This document shows, one piece after another, positions 50,087 to 61,371 of a DNA stretch of 64,000 bases. The DNA is from JAWVFM01 sp963771655 (GTDB taxonomy: Bacteria; Actinomycetota; Thermoleophilia; Solirubrobacterales; 70-9): positions 372,001 to 436,000 of the forward strand of contig CAVYUG010000004.1 in assembly GCA_963771655.1 (NCBI GenBank), given 5' to 3'. The notes under the pieces are model-generated. The model had not been told where the DNA came from and made no database searches. It was given only the letters and a program-made list of their open reading frames with translations. A program made the translations under genes and the position numbers. Positions within the stretch are counted from its first letter, which is position 1, and each line of letters begins with the position of its first letter.

Positions 50087-52416
50087 GTGAGGCGGCGATG
50101 GATCGGGATAGCCGTGGCGGGGATCACGCTCATAGCGGTCGCCGCAGCGCCGTCCTGGGCGATTGCCGCCGGCGAGCTCGATTCGACGTTCGGCTCCGGT
50201 GGTGTCGCTCGGCTCGCCGCTGGCACGGAGCTTTACGACGTCGCGGCGGAGCCCGACGGAAGCGCGATCGCGGTTGGCCGTTCAGGCGCGAGCATCATCG
50301 CCGCGAAGCTCACCTCCTCGGGACAGCTCGCCAGCGGCTTCGGCAGCAACGGGACGGCGACCATCGCACCAGGAATCGCTCGGGCCGTCGCGATCCAGTC
50401 CGATGGCAAGGTCGTCGTCGCTGGCGACGACTGCTCGAACCCGACCTATTTCTGCGGCACGGGGGGCCTCGTTCTCGCGCGCCTGAACCCGGATGGCGCG
50501 TTGGACTCGAGCTTCGGCGCCGGTGGCGTCGTCCATACGGCGGGGACCATGCGGGCACTTGCTCTCGCGTTGGCCCCGGGGGGAAAGATCGTCGTGGGCG
50601 GCGACATTCGCGCCGGCAACGGCTTCAGGCAGATGGTCCTCGCGCGCATCAATTCCGATGGCCGGAGCTTCGACTCGAGCTTCGGGAATGGCGGTCTCGA
50701 CGTCCCTCCACTCGGCCAGGACTCCGCCGCACGGGGGATCGCAGTGCAGCCGAACGGGAAGATCGTTATCGGCGGCTCGCAGGGCCCGGGCACCCAGCAG
50801 GCGGTGAACGCCTTCGTCGCCCGGCTCGATTCAGACGGCGGTCTCGATTCCAGCTTCGGTGGCATCTCGACGCCCCCCGGGGCGAACACGCCCGGGGTCT
50901 ACTGGTACTTCCATCCGGTGTCGGGCGGGAACTCGGTCTTCAACGACGCGGGTCTCGACCCGGCGGGAGGCATCGTGGCGGCCGGCTGGGACACCCAGGA
51001 CCTGCAGCGTAAGGCGCTCTTCGCCCGCCTCACGTGCTCGGGCCAGCTGCAGGTCGGCTTCGGCTCCGGCGGCGTCGCGACCGTGCCGTCGGGTAGCTCA
51101 GGTTCCGGGGAGCCCACCGGCGCCAACTCGGTCGGCGTCGTAGGCGGCGACCGGCTTGTCGGCGCCGGGCGCTACTTGGACTCCGGTCTTTCCGACGTCG
51201 GCGTCTGGGGACTTGGGACGAACGGGGCGAGCGCCTTCGCTACGACCACGCCCACGGGCGCGGACGGGCGCGGGCTTGCGATCGACTCGTCAGGGCGCAT
51301 CCTGGTCGCCGGCGCGGACTTGAGCCCGAGCGGCGTCGCGCAGGACGGCCTCGTCGCGCGCTACCTCGGCTTCGGGCCGCCGCCGGGTGCGACGAACGTC
51401 TGCGGGGGCGGCGCGACTCCGCAGCCCCCCACGGTGACGACGGGCGACGCCAGCGACGTCGGCCAGTCGAGCGCCACTGTCTCGGGAACCGTCGACCCCA
51501 ACGGCCAGGACACGACCTACCGCTTTTTTCGGATTAGGGACGAGCGCGGGCTACGGTCAGAGCACCAGCTGGCCGGCGCCGGCAGCGGCTCGGCGGCGGT
51601 CCCGGTCACAGCATCCCTTACGGCCCTCGATTCCGACACCACCTACCACTACCGGCTCGTCGGGTCCAACTCGAGGCGGGCACGACCCCCGGTGGCGACC
51701 CGACCCCATATCCACCACGACCAGTGGCCAGCGCCCGCCGAGAAGTCCAAGGCCAGTTGCTCGCGACTGACGCGTTCCTCCAACGGCTCCGCGAGCGCCG
51801 CCAAGGTCTACGTCGGCTGCCTCAACGGCAACGGATGCTCGGGGAGCCTCGCCATCCGCGCCAAGCGGTGACGGCACCCTTCTGGCGAAGAAGGGGAGCT
51901 ACAAGCTTCGCCGCAACCGGGGCTCCCTCTCATCGGTGCGCCCCTCACCGACGCCGCCGCCCGTCGCCTCCGCCGCTCGAAGAGCGGTGCGCTCGGGGGG
52001 GGGGTCGCGGATCAAGTGCAAAGACGACTCCGGGCAGGGGAAGACAGCCCACGGCCGGCTGATTGGGCCCGATGCGGAGACTCGGGACGCCCGGGTCAGC
52101 CTCGACGCGGACCGGGCCTTCGCCACTTCGGCCGGAGGGCAAGGGTCTGGCTCGGCTGCCTCGGCGCCCACCACTGCGAAGGCAGGCTCCGGCTGATCGA
52201 GGACGAGGACGCGGGTCGCCAGCGCGGACTACACGAGCCCGCGACCGCGCGAAGCTCGTCGGGCTCGCCCTCGACTCGCAGGCCACCGCCGACCTCCAGC
52301 GCGACGGCCGGCTCAAGGTCCAGGCGAGCGCGTCGAACAAGAACGGCGACGGGACCTCTCGCAAGCTGCTCATCCTCGGAATCGGGCTGAGAGCGCGGCA
52401 GGTCGCGGAGCGGTGA
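50087..52416 (+). pseudogene. exported delta-60 repeat protein, frameshifted in its C-terminal third
   Basis: GTG 50087 gives a signal peptide (VRRRWIGIAVAGITLIAVAA...SWAIA) and then an intact N-terminal propeller with delta-60 units such as AVAIQSDGKVVVAGDD, LARLNPDGALDSSFGAGG and GIAVQPNGKIVIGGS. A distinctive CPG-type segment, NTPGVYWYFHPVSGGNSVFN, follows at about residue 270. After a fibronectin-like stretch (PTVTTGDASDVGQSSATVSG) the frame breaks near 51525, 51680 and 51870, continuing as KKGSYKLRRNRGSLSS and ARVWLGCLGAHHCEG to GLALDSQATADLQRDGRL near the end. Paralogous to the next gene. Confidence 0.68.
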
Positions 52417-52488
52417 CTCCCCGCGACGGATGGGGGGCGGGGACTCGAGGCGCGGGACGCCACGACGCCGCAGGGCGCTTTCGTCAGC

Positions 52489-54234
52489 TTGGCCGTTGAA
52501 CGACGTTGCGGCCTTCCTCGCGTCCGCTGCCGAGCACCCTCGGCGCCGCGGGCGACCTCGACGCCGGCTACGGCTCAGGTGGATTCGCCAAGCTCGGCGC
52601 CGGCACGTCGATCAACGCCATCGCCGCCGAGCCCGACGGGAGCGCCGTTCGCCGTCGGGAGCGCCGGCTGCCAACACGCTCGTCGTCAAGTTCGATCCCG
52701 TCGGGCAAGCTCGACAAGAGCTTCGGCAAGGGCGGCGTCGCCACGGCCGGGCCAGGCGAGCTGGAGGCTCCGTGGCGATCCAGGGCGACGGCAGCATCGT
52801 CGCCGCTGGCGACAACTGCACCCAGCCGGGCGGGTTCCTGCACGATCGGCGGGATGTTCATGGTGCGGCTCACCGACAAGGGTGTGCTCGACAAGAGCTT
52901 CGGCTCCGGCGGGGTCGTCAAGACCGTGCCGAGCGGGCGCGCCTTCGGCGTCGCCCTCGGACCCAATGGCACGGTCGTCGCCGCCGGAGACGTCCGGTTC
53001 ACCGACAGCTTCCGGCGGATCGCGGTCTATCCGTTTCGACTCGACAGGGCAAGCTCGACAAGACCTTCGGCTCGGGCGGAGGTGCCATCGTCGACCTCGG
53101 CCCCGACTCGAGCGCGAAGTCCGTCGCGGTGCAGCAGGACTGGCCGATCGTGATCTCCGGGGCCGTCGGCCCGGCGGCGAAGCAGGTCGTCAACGCGTTC
53201 GCCGCGCGCCTGACTTCGAAGGGCGTGCTCGACACGAGCTTCGGCGGGACCGCGACGCCCGCCGGCGCGCATTGCCCGGGCGTCTACTGGTACTTCCACC
53301 CGTAAGTGGCGCACAACTCCACGCTCAACGACGGGCCGTCCTCGACCCCGCCGGCGGCATTGCCCTCGCCGGCTGGGACACGGCAGGACGTCCAGCGGAA
53401 GGCGCTCTTCGTCCGCCTCACCTGCGCGGGCCAGCTCCAGGGAGGCTTCGGCGCCGCTGGCGCCGGTGACGGCTCCCCTCGGCGAACCTGGGCTCGATCG
53501 GTGACTCCGGTCGGCGCCGAGGGTGTCGGCATCGCCGGCGGCGACCGGGTGATCGGGGCAGGACACTTGCAGGACTCGGGCCTCGCCGAGATCGGCGTCT
53601 GGGGCCTGCAGACGAACGGCGGCTCAGGCGTTCGCCACGAGGGGTCCGTTTACAGGCGAGTGGCGCAGAGGGGCGCGGGCTCGCAATCGACTCGTCCGGC
53701 CGCATCCTTGTCGCGGGCGATGACCTCAGCCTCCAGGGGGCACCACGGTCGACGGCCTCGTCGCGCGCTACCAGGGGTTCGGTGCTCCGCCGAAGCCGAG
53801 CAAGGCGATGTGCGGCGGCCCACCCCCACCCCGAGATGAAGAACCCGAAGGTCAAGGCCGCCGGCAAGAAGCTCACGATAACAAGAGCGGCAAGGGCAAG
53901 CTGAAGCTCGTCGACCAAGAACTCGTTCGCGGTCCAGGCCAAGGGGACCATCATCTCCCAGAAGAAGGTGGCCACAAAGAGGAAGAAGGTCAAGTTCGCC
54001 TCGTTCTCGGCCAGCATCGCCGCGAAGGGCAAGGCGGCCGTGAAGATCAAGCTCAGCAAGGCGAACCAGAAGCTGCTGAAGAAGCTGGGGAAGACGCCCT
54101 GCAAGCTCACTCTGAAGCTCACCGACGGTACCGGCAGCAAGGCGACGGCGAAGCAGAAGATCACGCTGGTGCCCCGGAAGACGCGGGCGCCCGGCCGCCG
54201 CCGCTCGGGCCGAACCCGAACATATGTGCTATAA
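52489..54234 (+). pseudogene. second exported delta-60 repeat protein, heavily frameshifted
   Basis: The start is uncertain; similarity begins near 52550 with AAGDLDAGYGSGGFAKLGAG. Delta-60 units appear in rotating frames: NALVVKFDP-type, GKLDKSFGKGGVATAGPGEL, MVRLTDKGVLDKSFGSGGVV, GVALGPNGTVVAAGDVRFTD and VNAFAARLTSKGVLDTSFGG. HCPGVYWYFHP then matches the upstream paralog. The last part is a Lys-rich domain in one frame from ~53950, VATKRKKVKFASFSASIAAK... to the stop at 54234. At least eight frame changes are required. Probably secreted like its neighbour. Confidence 0.6.
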
Positions 54235-54371
54235 ACGGCCCTGCGGAACTGGCGGGAGCGCAGGGAGCTTTCGCTGATATGACCAGGGAGTCAGCTACTG
54301 CAGGCTTTGAGAGGGACGCGGAGTAACGGCCTCGCTGGGGCGATATCAGCGCGGCTAGAAGATTTGTTTGT

Positions 54372-54400
54372 TTCACGAACCCGATTACTCGTGTTATAAG
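54372..54400 (+). promoter_or_regulatory. candidate promoter for the secreted-protein gene
   Basis: TTCACG (54372-54377) and TATAAG (54395-54400) are separated by 17 bp in a locally AT-rich patch between the delta-60 gene and ATG 54469. Of the remaining 54235-54468 interval nothing else is recognisable. Confidence 0.35.
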
Positions 54401-54468
54401 TCCGCAAAACCGCGAGTGCAATCCGGGAATCCCGGGCGGGCTCGCACAATGAGAAAGAATCCCCCCAG

Positions 54469-56154
54469 ATGCAAGCAGCAATAAGGCGCACTCGATTTCG
54501 AGTGCTGATCGCCTTCGCGGCGGTCGCGATTCCGCTCTTGGCGGCGGGCTTGGCGCAGGCGGCGATGGCCGACCCGATCCGGGCACCACGACGCTTCGGC
54601 CGGACCTACGGCTTCGGCGCAGATCTCGTCCGTCAATTCGACCACCGGGACGACGGTGATCCAGGTCTGCTTCGACAAGCAGATCGGGAGCACGCCGAAC
54701 GCGGAGCCTGTTCCTCGCCGGCAATTATGGAGTCGCTTTCCCGTTCTGGAACGACGAGGTCGCGGGCGGACAGCGCCACTCGCGATGCGAACGGAACCTG
54801 CGCCAACGTTACCTACTCGTCGTCGTTCATCGATCCGCAGCAGCGGACCTACGTGACGGCCGACGACGACGGCGCGGTGGTGAACGCCGCCAACGGCCAG
54901 GGAACTCCAACAGACTCGACGGGCGCTGAACGGCTCCTCGGACACCCACAACGGGACCCGGGGGCGCAGATTCACCTCCCCTGACCTCGAGGGGATCACG
55001 GTCAACGCCGGCACGCAACGAGATCAACTACACGATGGACCAGCGCGTGGGTGCGGTACCCTCCGGCGGGAGCTGCGTGCTTTCTGACGGCGAGAGCGCG
55101 CCAGGACGGCACGACGTTCGCGGCCAACACCATCGGTGTTCCTCCGTTCACCCGACGGTCACGTTCTCGGGCAAAATGTCGTCACGGTCAAGTTCGGACT
55201 CGCAGCTGCAGCCGGGCTCCGGGGAACCCGATCGTGCGGGCGACGGTTCGGGTCCGGCCTGCCTCGCGGGATGGGCGGGCGGCGGTACGCCGGAGCATCG
55301 ACGCGGGATGACGGGCGACGGCTCCGGGCACGGGCGGGTTCTCGAACAATCCCCGACCTGACCGCGGTCACGATCCTCGGCGGGGGGACAGCACAAAGGC
55401 CGATTTCATGTTTGATACGACGATCGCCTTCGATCCAGGGCCGGGTCCCGTAGCCGGGGGGACCTTCACCCTCGGTTACTCGTTCGCCAACTCCGGGCGT
55501 CTGCACGAATACCGTTGCGGGGAACGTCGATCGTCAACAGCAACACGGTCGAGGTCGACATCCCCACCGCGTGCGGTGTGGGGAATCCGAATTCGGCGAG
55601 GAGTACCACGTCTGGGGCGACGTCGCGTCCGGGTGGTCGCAGCACCCGGTGCCGGGAACACCGACCCGGAGGGCGGAGTGCCTGCGGGTGGCAACGCGGG
55701 TGCGTTCGCGAACGGGTTCACAACCGGCCCGGAGGCGTTCTCGAGACGTTCAGACAACTCGACCGGCGTCGTCAGCATCGTCCTCGACCAGAGTTGGCGT
55801 TGCTCGCACATCCTGAACATCGGGTCATCCTGGTCGGCGCGGGCGGACGGAGATCGCCGTCAGGCCGACGAAGGTGTCGTGACGGCGACGGCGCGGGGAC
55901 GCCGGCACCGGCAGGTCGGCAGGCGCAGTTCACACCCGGCCAGGTCTGCCGGGCGCGAAGTCGCTTGCTCGTCGCGATGGGCGTTCACCACCAGCTCGCC
56001 GGCGGCCGTGCAACGTCGCGCAGATGCTCGCCCCGGCGGCGGGTTCGGCGCGGCGTGGGTGCAAGCACGGTCACGTGAGGTGGCACTAAGTTGTCCGGCA
56101 CAACATCTCGAAGCGCCGCGGAGCATCAAGCGCTCAAGGCGCGCCATCGCGTGA
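54469..56154 (+). pseudogene. unrecognised secreted protein region, frameshifted
   Basis: ATG 54469 gives a clear signal peptide (FRVLIAFAAVAIPLLAAGLA then QAAMADP). After that, coding blocks appear in changing frames: SSVNSTTGTTVIQVCFDKQI, NGTCANVTYSSSFIDPQQRT, YVTADDDGAVVNAANGQG, ITVNAG...NEINYTMDQRVG and FDTTIAFDPGPGPVAGGTFT. The last identifiable blocks are SNTVEVDIPTACGVGNPNS and EEYHVWGDVASGWSQHP. They are Thr/Asn/Gly-rich and beta-prone, as in adhesin-like or coat-type exported proteins, but no family is recognised. Whether it is one gene or two is unclear. A strong terminator follows at 56225. Confidence 0.4.
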
Positions 56155-56224
56155 GCTAGTACAGCTCAAGCCGTCGGTGACCGCCCTTGCGGTGGCGGCC
56201 ACCCGACGGCAGAGCCGTACGGGC

Positions 56225-56262
56225 CGACCGCCGCGGTCGTCGGGTCGCGGCGGTCGTTTTTT
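56225..56262 (+). terminator. rho-independent terminator
   Basis: CGACCGCCGCG (56225-56235) pairs perfectly with CGCGGCGGTCG (56246-56256) around a 10-nt loop, followed at once by six T residues. This is the clearest intrinsic terminator in the window and ends the plus-strand secreted-protein transcript. Confidence 0.85.
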
Positions 56263-56773
56263 ATGCGCGAGAGCGCGCGCGCGCGAGCAGCTCGGCCGTG
56301 GAGTGGGCGTAGCGAGCCACGCTGAGCTCCCCGGCCGGCCCGCGCTCCTCGTCGACGAGAACGATGCCCAGGCCGCCCCAGGGCTCGTTCGCCGACGGCC
56401 CTCGTGAAACGCGAACCCGGGAAGCCAGTCGAGATCGACCCACGAGACCTTCGGATTGGTCGCGTAGTCGATCGCGTCGAGTCCCGCCCGCACCTCGGGG
56501 TTGGCCGTGTCGTGGAGGACGATCAGGGTGTCGACGATCGCCTTCGACGCGAGAACGTCCTCGACGTCTCGGCGTACGCCTTCGGCGGTGTGGTCGCCAT
56601 CGACGAGGACGAAGTCGACCTTCGTCCCGCGGTCGGCGAGCTGCGCCAAGGCGGGGGAGGAGGGTGTGCGAGTCGCCGATGTGGAAGGTGACGTTCGGCA
56701 GGCCCGCGACCTCGGCGCGAGGCTCCTCCAGATCGAAGGCGTGCACCTCGCCCGCGAACTGGGCGATCCTCAT
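56261..56773 (-). pseudogene. 5'-truncated CmcI-type SAM methyltransferase
   Basis: Similar to the gene at 46498-47393, but reading begins at MRIAQFAGEVHAFDLEEPRA and lacks the preceding GTAEGxxLR glycine loop that binds SAM. Then NVTFHIGDSHTLL, a frame change near 56655, VDFVLVDGDHTAEGVRRDVE, TLIVLHDTANPEVRAGLDAI and WVDLDWLPGFAFHEG. Another change near 56390 leads to GGLGIVLVDEERGPAGELS and the stop at 56261. The missing 5' part would overlap the divergent lhr gene, so truncation is real even if the frame breaks are sequencing errors. Confidence 0.6.
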
Positions 56774-56823
56774 CGGGCTAAGTCGCTCGCGGGCGGCGGG
56801 GCCCTTCCGGTCCCGCCGATCCG

Positions 56824-56829
56824 TACCAT
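56824..56829 (+). promoter_or_regulatory. -10 box of the lhr gene
   Basis: TACCAT ends 7 nt before TTG 56837, again giving a near-leaderless mRNA. Confidence 0.35.
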
Positions 56830-56836
56830 CGGTGGG

Positions 56837-59800
56837 TTGGCCACCGACGCGAAACGGACCCCGGAATCAGCCCTGGAGCCCTTCTCGGCGCCCGTCAGGC
56901 GCTGGTTCGAGGACTCCTTCGAGGCCCCCACGCCCGCGCAGGAGCTCGGCTGGCCGAGGATCGCGGCCGGCGAGAACACCATCATCTGCGCGCCCACGGG
57001 CTCGGGCAAGACGCTCGCGGCGTTCCTGTGGGGGATCGACCGCCTCGCTCGTGACCCGGAGCGGCTCGGCTCAGGGGTCCGCATCGTCTACGTCTCGCCC
57101 CTGAAGGCGCTCTCCTACGACGTCGAGCGCAACCTGAGGGCGCCGCTGCGGGGTATCGGCGGCCCCGAGATAACCGTCGGCCTTCGCACGGGCGACACGC
57201 CGCAGCGCGAGCGCCAGGCGATGCTGCGAAAGCCTCCCGACGTGCTCATCACCACCCCCGAGTCGCTCGTACCTGATGATGACCTCGCGGGCGCGGGAGA
57301 TCCTCGGCGGGGTCGAGGCGGTGATCGTCGACGAGATCCACGCCGTCGCGGCCTCGAAGCGCGGCGCCCACCTCGCGCTGACGCTGGAGCGGCTCAGCCA
57401 TCGGGTGACGAGCGAGGGCGGGGCCGACCCGCAGCGGATCGGCCTCTCCGCGACCCAGCGCCCGCTCGAGCGGATCGGGAGCTTCCTCGTCGGCCCGGGG
57501 CGCGACTGCGCCATCGTCGACGCGGGCACGCGCAAGGCGCTCGACCTCGAGATCCGCGTGCCGGTCGAGGACATGGCGAACCCCGGGCGGCGACCCCGAT
57601 CCCGACGCGATCGACCCGAACCTCGACCCCGGCTCCAACCCGCGCTCGATCTGGCCGGCGATCTACCCGGAGCTGCTCGAGCTGGTCCAGCAGCACACCT
57701 CGACGCTGATCTTCGTCAACAACCGCCGGGCCGCCGAGCGGATCGCCAAGCGCCTCAACGAGCTGGCGAACGATCAGCCCGAGGCGAGCTCCCGGCGACC
57801 GAGCACGCCGGCAACGGCAAGCCGGCGCGTGCCGGCGGACTCGTTCGTGGAGATCGCCCGAGCCCATCACGGCTCGCTCGCGCACGAGGAGCGGCTGGTC
57901 GTCGAGGAGCTTCTGAAGTCGGGACAGCTTCCGTGCCTGGTGGCGACCTCGTCGCTCGAGCTCGGGATCGACATGGGGGCGATCGACCTGGTCATTCAGA
58001 TCGAGTCGCCGAAGTCGGTGACGCGCGGACTCCAGAGGATCGGGCGCGCCGGCCACACGCTCGACGCGGTGTCGACCGGGCGCATCTTCCCGAAGTTCCG
58101 CGGGGACCTCGTGGAATGCGCGGTCGTCGCGAAGCGGATGCGCGAAGGAGAGATCGAGGAGACGATCATCCCCCACAACCCCCTCGACGTCCTCGCGCAG
58201 CACCTGGTCTCGATGTGCGCGGATGACGAGTGGGACGTCGGCGAGGTGGAGCGGATCGTCCACGCCACCGAGCCGTTCGCCGAGCTCGGTCGCGAACAGC
58301 TCGAGAACGTCCTCGACATGCTCGACGGCCGCTATCCCTCCGAGCGCTTCGCCGAGCTGCGCCCGCGGCTCGTCTGGGACCGCCCGGGTGGCACGATCCG
58401 CGGCCGCAAGGGTGCCCGCCAGCTAGCCGTCACGAACGCCGGCACGATCCCCGACCGAGGGCTCTACGGCGTCCACCTCCCCGACGGCCGCCGTGTCGGG
58501 GAGCTCGACGAGGAGATGGTCTACGAGGCCCGGCCCGGCCAGACGTTCCTGCTCGGCGCGACGACCTGGCGCATCGAGGACATCACCCGCGACCGCGTGA
58601 TCGTCACGCCGGCACCCGGAGTCCCCGGGGCGGTCCCGTTCTGGAAGGGCGACGGCATCGGCCGCCCGGCGGAGCTAGGGAAGGCGATCGGCGCCTTCGC
58701 GCGCGAGGCGGTTACCTCCGAGCCGGAGGCGCTCGCGACCGAGTACGACCTCGATCGCCAGGCCGCCGAGAACCTCGTGACCTACCTGCGCGAGCAGCAG
58801 GCCGCGACTCGGGTGGTCCCCTCCGACGAGACGATCGTCGTCGAGCGCTTCCGCGACGAGATCGGCGACTGGCGCCTGTGCATCCTCTCGCCGTTCGGCG
58901 GCAGGGTCCACGCCGCCTGGGGGCTCGCGCTGTCGCGGCGGATCCGCGAGGAGCGCGACCTCGAGGCCGACGCGATCTGGTCCGACGACGGGATCGTCGT
59001 CCACCTGCCGGATGCCGACGAGCCGCCCCCGGCCGATCTCGTGCTGATCGAGCCGGACGAGGTCGAGGACCTGGTGGTGGCCGAGCTGTCCGGCTCGGCG
59101 CTCTTCGGCGCCCGCTTCCGCGAGAACGCCGCGCGCTCGCTCCTGATCCCGCGCGCCTACCCGGGCAAGCGCACGCCGCTCTGGCAGCAGCGCCTTCGGG
59201 CTCAGAGCCTCCTGGAGGTGGCGAAGGACTTCCCGCGCTTCCCGGTGATCCTCGAGACGTACCGCGAGTGCCTGCGCGACGTCCTCGACGTCCCGGCTCT
59301 CGTCGATCTCCTCCGCGATCTCGGCTCGCGCAAGGTCTCGCTCGTCGAGGTGGAGACGCCGACGGCGTCGCCGTTCGCGTCGTCGCTCCTCTTCGACTAC
59401 GTCGCCACGTACATGTACGAGGGGGACACGCCCAACGCTGAGCGCCGCGCGGCCGCCCTCGCCCTCGATCGCGACCTCCTCCGCGAGCTGCTCGGCCAGG
59501 AGGAGCTGCGGGAGCTGATCGACCCGGAGGCCCTCGAGCGACGTGGAGGCCTCCCTTCAGCACCTTCGCGAGGAGGCGCGCGCCCGCGACCGCGACGCGC
59601 TCCAGCAGATCCTGCGCCGCCTCGGCGATCTCACCGAGGCCGAATGCGAGGAGCGCACGGCCGAGGGCTTCTCCGCCGCCTCGATGCTCTCCAAGCTCGA
59701 GCGCGAGCGTCGTGCCGCGCGGGTCAGGGTCGCCGGCGAGGAGCGCTGGATCGCCGCCGAGGACGCGGGGCTCTACCGCGATGCCCTCGGCGTGCCTCCC

Positions 59801-61306
59801 CCGGCGGGGCTTCCCGACGGCTTCCTCGAGCCCGTCGAGGACCCCCTCGTCGTCCTCGTGCGCCGCTACGCGCGCACCCACGGCCCCTTCCCGACCGCGC
59901 GACCCGCCGAGCGCTACGGCGCCGACCCCTCACCGGCGCTTCGCGAGCTCGAGCGCGCGGGCGACCTCGTGCGCGGCGAGCTCCTCCCGGGCGGGACCGA
60001 GCGCGAGTGGTGCGACGCCGAGGTGCTTCGCAGGGTGCGGCGGGCCTCGCTCGCGCACCTGCGCCATGAGGCGGAGGCCGTCGATCAGCGCGAGCTCGCG
60101 CGTTTCCTGCCGAGCTGGATGAACGTCGACGCCCATCGCCCGGCCGGCGCCGGCCCCGATCGCCTTCGCGAAGCGCTCGTGCCCCTGCAGGGCGTCGCCC
60201 TTACGCCGGAGGTCTGGGAGCGCGACATCCTCCCTCGCCGCCTCGGCGCGTATAGCCCCGGCTGGATCGACCAGCTCTGCACGGCCGGAGAGCTGGTCTG
60301 GGTCGGTGCCGGCGCCCTGGGCAGCACGGGCCGCGTGGCGATCTACTTCCGCGAGGACGTCAGGGTGGCGGGCCCGCCGCCGGCGAGCGCGAAGGTGGAG
60401 TCGCCGACGGGGCCCGTCCACGACGCGATCCGTGACCGGCTCGCCGCGTTGCCCTCCTTCTGGCCCGACCTCGTCGGCGTCATCGACGTCTCGGTGGAGG
60501 AGCTCCACGAGGCGCTCTGGGACCTGGCCTGGGCGGGGGAGGTGACGAACGACGCGTTCGCGCCGCTGCGCGCGCGTCGCCTGCGCGCCGTGAGCTCCGC
60601 CGAGCGACGCGGCAGGCGCTTCTCGTCGCGCCGGCGCGGCGCCGGCGAGGCCGTGGCCGGGCGCTGGTCGCTCACGGCGCCGCTGTTCGACGCCTCGCCT
60701 GGGGCGGGCCCGCGCATGCGCGCCCAGGCCGAGCTGATGCTCGAGCGCTACGGGATCGTGACCCGCGAGGCGGTCCTTGCCGAGGGCGTACCGGGCGGCT
60801 TCGCGAGCCTCTACGGGGAGCTCACGAACCTCGAGGTCCTCGGCACCGCCCGGCGCGGCTACTTCGTCGAGGGCCTCGGGGGGGCGCAGTTCGCGCTGGC
60901 GGGGGCCGTCGAGCGCCTCCGCGGGTTGCCGCAGGGCGAGGGCGAGTACCTCGTACTCGCCGCGACCGACCCCGCCAACCCGTTCGGTTCGCTGCTGCCG
61001 TGGCCGAAGCGAGAGGACGCGCGCCGCCCCAGCCGCACCCCTGGCGCCTTCGTCCTCATCCGCGACGGCGAGCCGGTGCTCTACGTCGAGCGCGGCGGGC
61101 GCGGAATCCTGCGGCTCGCGGAAATCGAGGGCGACGAGCTCAGGGACGCGATCGCAGAGCTCGCCGGGGCGGCGCAGGAGAAGGTCATCCCCCGCCTGGG
61201 GATCGAGCGCCTCGACGGGGAGCCCGTGATCGGCTCCGGCCTCGAGGACGTCCTGATCGAGGCCGGCTTCAGCCGCCAGCCGCGCCGGTTGGTGGCGTCA
61301 GCCTGA
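56837..61306 (+). CDS. lhr: Lhr-family ATP-dependent helicase, full length (three frameshifts)
   Basis: About 1,490 aa, the usual Lhr length. Motifs in order: APTPAQELGWPRI (Q), CAPTGSGKTLAAFLWG (Walker A), VYVSPLKALSYDVERN (Ia), VIVDEIHAVAASKRGAHLAL (DEIH box), IGLSATQRPLERIG (III), LIFVNNRRAAERIA (IV), VATSSLELGIDMGAID (V) and GLQRIGRAGH (VI). These are followed by the Lhr-core winged helix and the long C-terminal HTH_42-like region (LRHEAEAVDQRELARFLPSW). Single-base insertions at about 57269, 57590 and 59543 break the frame, and each is repaired by removing one base. Lhr unwinds RNA:DNA hybrids 3'-5' and belongs to DNA-damage regulons in mycobacteria. TTG 56837 is the chosen start. Confidence 0.87.
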
Positions 61307-61315
61307 GCGGATGAG

Positions 61316-61346
61316 CGAAGGGCGGGGCCGGAGGCCCCGCCCTTCG
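61316..61346. terminator. strong hairpin between convergent genes
   Basis: CGAAGGGCGGGGCC (61316-61329) pairs perfectly over 14 bp with GGCCCCGCCCTTCG (61333-61346) around a GGA loop. No T-run follows. It sits 10 bp after the lhr stop and 26 bp before the stop of the convergent gene, so it could serve both. Confidence 0.6.
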
Positions 61347-61371
61347 AGTCCGGATCGCAGGGGGCACTCGT

